A DNA stretch of 64,000 bases from Leisingera sp. S132. GTDB taxonomy: Bacteria; Pseudomonadota; Alphaproteobacteria; Rhodobacterales; Rhodobacteraceae. Shown here piece by piece: positions 60,832 to 64,000 of the stretch. The notes under the pieces were generated by a model. It saw only the letters and a list, made by a program, of their open reading frames with translations. It ran no database searches and was not told the DNA's origin. Both the position numbers and the translations under genes were made by a program. The number at the start of each line of letters is the position of its first letter. Position 1 is the first letter of the stretch. Location of the stretch: assembly GCF_025144465.1 (NCBI RefSeq), contig NZ_CP083553.1:921001-985000 (forward strand), read 5' to 3'.

Positions 60832-61699
60832 ATTGACTGTATTGGAGCGCCTTACCGAAGAGTGGGATGCGCTGACTCCTGAAGCCCAGAAGGCGGCCCG
60901 TTATGTGCTGGAAAACCCTGCGGATGTCGGGGTTTCCACTGTGCGCGAGATCGCCGAGGCCGCCAATGTGAAGCCCAACACCTTTGTCCGCATGGCGCGG
61001 CAGGTTGGGTTTGAGGGTTACGAGGATTTCCGCGCCCCGTTCCGAGAGGCGATTCGCAGGGGCGGGGCGTCCTTCCCCGACCGCGCACGCTGGCTGCAGG
61101 ACATCGGAAAGTCCGGCGAATTGGGCGGGCTCTATGCCGATATGGTGGGCGCGGCGATCCGCAATATCGAAGAAACCTTCGCTGGCATGAATGCGGAAAG
61201 GCTGGAGGCGGCGGCGCAGGCGATCTGGAACTCCCGCCAGGTCTTTACGCTGGGAGTGGGGGTCAACAACGCCAATGCCCGAAACTTCACCTATCTTGCT
61301 TCCACCGGTATGAAACAGTTCCACGCCATCCCGCAACCGGGGTCCACGGCAATTGACGATCTCGCCTGGGCAGATGGTCAGGATGTGCTTATCGCCATGA
61401 CTTGCAAACCCTACCGGGCTGAGGTGATCGAGGCGATCCGGATCGCGCGCGAGCAGGGCGTCACCATCGTCGGGATCTCCGACAGCCCCGCCAGTCCCGT
61501 GATTTTGAATGCCGACCACGGGTTCACCGTCGCGGTGGACACGCCGCAATTTTTCCCCTCATCCGTCTCGGTGATTGCCCTTTTGGAAACGCTGCTCTCC
61601 TTTGTGATTGCGGTCTCCAGCGAGGAAATCGTCGAGCGGGTAGAGAAATTCCACAAGCGCAGGCACCAGTTGGGCCTATATGCGGAGGAACCCGAATGA
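60812..61699 (+). CDS. RpiR/MurR-family transcriptional regulator (second)
   Basis: A 295-aa protein with an RpiR helix-turn-helix (LTPEAQKAARYVLENPADVGVST, then NVKPNTFVRMARQVGFEGYEDFR, residues 16-72) and a SIS domain (VFTLGVGVNNANARNFTYL near 143). ATG at 60812 starts the canonical N-terminus. The Rieske gene overlaps its stop by four bases, so regulator and oxygenase are on one transcript. It probably controls the demethylation module on both sides. Confidence 0.88.
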   Translation: MNGTNVSLTVLERLTEEWDALTPEAQKAARYVLENPADVGVSTVREIAEAANVKPNTFVRMARQVGFEGYEDFRAPFREAIRRGGASFPDRARWLQDIGKSGELGGLYADMVGAAIRNIEETFAGMNAERLEAAAQAIWNSRQVFTLGVGVNNANARNFTYLASTGMKQFHAIPQPGSTAIDDLAWADGQDVLIAMTCKPYRAEVIEAIRIAREQGVTIVGISDSPASPVILNADHGFTVAVDTPQFFPSSVSVIALLETLLSFVIAVSSEEIVERVEKFHKRRHQLGLYAEEPE

Positions 61700-62799
61700 A
61701 CGCCCCTTTGACCCATTCCCTTGAGGCGCGGTATTATACCGACCCAGTTGTTTTTGAGGCTGAGCGCAAAGGATTGCTGGCCCGCAGCTGGCAATTTGCC
61801 GGCCACGCCAGCCAGCTTGGAAACACTGGCGACTATTTTGCTTTTGAGATGGCAGGTGAAAGCCTGTTCAGCATCAAGGGGCGCGATGGCGGGATCCGCA
61901 CCTTCTATAATGTCTGCCAGCACCGCGCCCATCAACTGGTCTCGGGCGAGGGCACCACGCGGGTCGTGGTATGCCCGTACCATGCCTGGACCTATGAGCT
62001 GACCGGTCAGCTGCGCGCCGGGCCGAACATCAAGGCGGTGCAGGGTTTCGACAAAAGCAAGATCTGCCTGACTGAAGTGCGCACCGAGGTGTTCCTTGGC
62101 TTCATCTTTGTGAACCTCGATCCCGAAGCCAAGCCGATGGATGAGTGGTTCCCCAATGTGCGGACCGAACTGGAAAGCTTTGTGCCCAATTGGGCGGATC
62201 TGAAACCGCTGGAATGGGTCGAAATTCCCGAAAACTGCAACTGGAAGGTTTCGGTCGAAAACTATTCCGAATGCTACCACTGCAGCCTGAACCACCCGAC
62301 CTTCTCCACCGGGGTGATCAAGCCGGAGACCTATGACATCCAGCCCCAGGGATTCTGCCTGCGCCATAAGACAGAGTGCAATTCGCTGGACCAGATGACC
62401 TATGACATCAGCTCCGGTTTCGAAAACAACGAGAAATACTCAAGCTGGTTCCTATGGCCGATGTTCTCCTTCCAAGTCTATCCCGGCAACCTGCTCAATA
62501 CCTATCACTGGCGGGCAGTGGATGCCGATCATGTGGTCGTTTGGCGCGGCTGGTATTCGATCCGCGGCGAGGACAATGAAACCGTGCGCCGGATGGCGGT
62601 GCAGGACAGGGCCACAACGGTCGAGGAAGACATCCGTCTGGTGGAATCCGTGCAACGGGGTTTGCACAGCCGCGGCTACGTTCCGGGACCTCTGGTGGTC
62701 GATCCCTCTTGCGGAGTGAACTCTGAGCATTCAATCCTGCATCTTCAGAAGTGGATGCGAGAAGCGGCAGACCGCGACCTACAGGAGGCAGGGAGGTAA
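61696..62799 (+). CDS. Rieske oxygenase alpha subunit, quaternary-amine demethylase type
   Basis: A 367-aa non-heme iron oxygenase. The Rieske 2Fe-2S site is CQH near residue 74 and CPYH near 94 (C-x-H and C-x2-H). The catalytic iron site is in NYSECYHCSLNHPTF near residues 189-203 (two His), with a later Asp. This spacing fits GbcA- and stachydrine-demethylase-type enzymes acting on trimethylated or dimethylated nitrogen more than aromatic-ring dioxygenases. Such enzymes need a flavin/ferredoxin reductase, which is not seen in the window and may lie beyond the end. Confidence 0.85.
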   Translation: MNAPLTHSLEARYYTDPVVFEAERKGLLARSWQFAGHASQLGNTGDYFAFEMAGESLFSIKGRDGGIRTFYNVCQHRAHQLVSGEGTTRVVVCPYHAWTYELTGQLRAGPNIKAVQGFDKSKICLTEVRTEVFLGFIFVNLDPEAKPMDEWFPNVRTELESFVPNWADLKPLEWVEIPENCNWKVSVENYSECYHCSLNHPTFSTGVIKPETYDIQPQGFCLRHKTECNSLDQMTYDISSGFENNEKYSSWFLWPMFSFQVYPGNLLNTYHWRAVDADHVVVWRGWYSIRGEDNETVRRMAVQDRATTVEEDIRLVESVQRGLHSRGYVPGPLVVDPSCGVNSEHSILHLQKWMREAADRDLQEAGR

Positions 62800-62805
62800 C
62801 CGGTT

Positions 62806-64000
62806 ATGACACAGCTTGATGCCGAATGGCTGAACTGCATTGACGGCACTTGGGTGCCGGGCGGGGCAGGGTGGATTGATGTCACCAACCCGGCCAATGG
62901 CGAACTGCTGGCACGCCATGCGCTGGCCGATGCCGCAGATGTGGACCGCGCCGTGCAGGCGGCCCGCCGCCTGCATCTTTCCGGTGAGCTGTCGGCTCTG
63001 CGCCCGATTGCCCGCGGCCGCATGGTGCAGGCAATGGGCCGCTACCTTTTGGACAACATCGACGAAATCGCCCGCGTCCTGACCCTGGAGCAGGGTAAGC
63101 CGCTATGGGAAGCCCGGATCGAGGTTGAGGGCGCCGCGCTCTATTTCGAATACTATGGCAACCAGGCCAGCACGGTCGAGGGCCGCTCGATCCCGCTGGG
63201 CGGCGGTTATTTCGACTGGACCGAGAATGAACCAATGGGTGTCTCCGCCCAGATCATTCCTTGGAACTACCCGGTGGAGATGACTGCTCGCTCCTTGTCT
63301 GCAGCGCTGGCCACAGGCAACGCCTGTGTGATCAAGACACCCGAGCTGACACCGCTCACCAATGCCTGGCTTGCCCGTGCGGCAGAGGCCGCCGGTTTCC
63401 CACCCGGTGCGGTCAACATCCTTTGCGGCTATGGCCACGAAGCGGGGGCGGCTTTGTCTGGCCACCCGCAGGTCAATCAGATCGTCTTCACCGGCTCGGT
63501 GCCCACAGGCATCCGTATCGCCACCGCGGCGGCGCAGAACGTGGTGCCCTGCGTACTCGAGCTCGGCGGCAAGTCCGCTGCCATCGTGCATGAGGACGCA
63601 GATCTCGAAGCGTTTGAAAACGACATTCGCTGGGGCATCTATTTCAACGCGGGCCAGGTCTGCAGTGCCATGAGCCGTGTCATCGTGCACGAAAGCCGCC
63701 ACGACGAACTGGTCGAACGTGCAGTGAATGTGGCCCAAAGTCTCAGCGTGGGTGCGGGCATCGACCGGCCTGAGTTTGGCGCCAGCATGGGGGCCATGGT
63801 CTCCATGCCCCAGCGCGATCGTGCATTGGGTATCGTCCAGCAGGCTCAGGCCGACGGTGCCACCATCGCAACCGGCGGCGCTCCGGTTGGCAATGCAGGT
63901 GCCTTCCTTGCGCCGACCATCGTTTCCGGCATCACCCCGTCCGACGGCATCGCCAGCGGGGAAATCTTCGGCCCCGTGCTCTCAGTCCTCAAGTTCCGGT
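62806..64000 (+). CDS. NAD-dependent aldehyde dehydrogenase, cut by window end
   Basis: The first 398 codons of an aldehyde dehydrogenase of about 480-490 residues. WLNCIDGTWVPGG opens it; IIPWNYPVEMTA is near residue 151, the general-base Glu in LELGGKSAA near 251 and the nucleophile Cys in NAGQVCSAMSRV near 286; GEIFGPVLSV is near the edge. It resembles betaine-aldehyde and gamma-aminobutyraldehyde dehydrogenases. GGGAGG precedes the ATG, six bases after the Rieske stop, so it is part of the RpiR-Rieske operon. Confidence 0.9.
   Translation, partial: MTQLDAEWLNCIDGTWVPGGAGWIDVTNPANGELLARHALADAADVDRAVQAARRLHLSGELSALRPIARGRMVQAMGRYLLDNIDEIARVLTLEQGKPLWEARIEVEGAALYFEYYGNQASTVEGRSIPLGGGYFDWTENEPMGVSAQIIPWNYPVEMTARSLSAALATGNACVIKTPELTPLTNAWLARAAEAAGFPPGAVNILCGYGHEAGAALSGHPQVNQIVFTGSVPTGIRIATAAAQNVVPCVLELGGKSAAIVHEDADLEAFENDIRWGIYFNAGQVCSAMSRVIVHESRHDELVERAVNVAQSLSVGAGIDRPEFGASMGAMVSMPQRDRALGIVQQAQADGATIATGGAPVGNAGAFLAPTIVSGITPSDGIASGEIFGPVLSVLKFR

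Overview
The window is chromosomal DNA of a marine alphaproteobacterium of the Roseobacter group (Rhodobacteraceae), most like Leisingera, Phaeobacter or Ruegeria. This rests on high GC, dense short-spaced operons, an ethylmalonyl-CoA pathway pair (ecm and ccr) next to a luxR-luxI pair, an H-NS/HvrA-like regulator, TRAP and BMP-type transporters, a paa ring-oxidation operon, phosphonate uptake genes and several betaine-type catabolic genes. No rRNA, tRNA, CRISPR array, insertion sequence or prophage was seen.

Layout. 0-5.3 kb: a cut-off H-NS-like gene, ecm, a divergent glycerolipid acyltransferase and ccr. 5.4-7.1 kb: a quorum-sensing island with a small coupled ORF, luxR and luxI; its base composition looks lower in GC than its surroundings, and a perfect hairpin covers the luxI ribosome binding site. 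7.1-9.4 kb: a RecD-like helicase and an SDR. 9.5-12.2 kb: two tandem TauE/SafE exporters and a TIGR02186-type membrane protein. 12.6-17.6 kb: a BMP-type (nucleoside-like) ABC importer operon with an inserted NTF2-like gene. 17.7-22.2 kb: rimI-like, tsaB, nfuA-like, a DsbA-like isomerase, a universal stress protein, a class IV aminotransferase and a VOC protein. 22.4-28.2 kb: thiolase-paaABCDE plus an extra PaaA/PaaC-like di-iron protein. 28.4-33 kb: a sulfatase/phosphonate monoester hydrolase, a GNAT gene with an in-frame stop, a class III aminotransferase and its IclR regulator. 33.5-36.4 kb: fused FadJ-type enzyme and rpe. 36.6-41.4 kb: phnC-phnD-phnE-phnE plus a hexapeptide acetyltransferase behind a Pho-box-like site. 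41.6-45.4 kb: apbC, gap and a LacI regulator around a 12-bp tandem repeat, then a 71-aa protein. 45.5-64 kb: two adjoining catabolic modules, each with an RpiR-type regulator.

How the genes work together. The first catabolic module (45.5-54.7 kb) holds a glutamine-synthetase-like ligase, an iron alcohol dehydrogenase, an aldehyde dehydrogenase, an N-formylglutamate-amidohydrolase-like enzyme and a complete TRAP transporter. That set fits import of an amino alcohol followed by gamma-glutamylation, two oxidations and hydrolysis, but the substrate is not known. The second module (54.7-64 kb) holds a Rieske oxygenase, an FAD/GcvT demethylase, an enolase-superfamily enzyme, a GSA-aminomutase-like aminotransferase, RidA and an aldehyde dehydrogenase; it fits stepwise N-demethylation of a betaine other than a simple one.

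Beyond genes, the window holds at least five copies of a composite two-hairpin element lying just after stop codons in a fixed orientation, a second G-rich repeat family in two copies, and several clear operator-like palindromes beside the regulators expected to use them. I found no convincing new defence system or mobile element. The best candidates for new biology are the composite 3'-end repeat family, the luxRI leader architecture and the gamma-glutamyl-type catabolic module.
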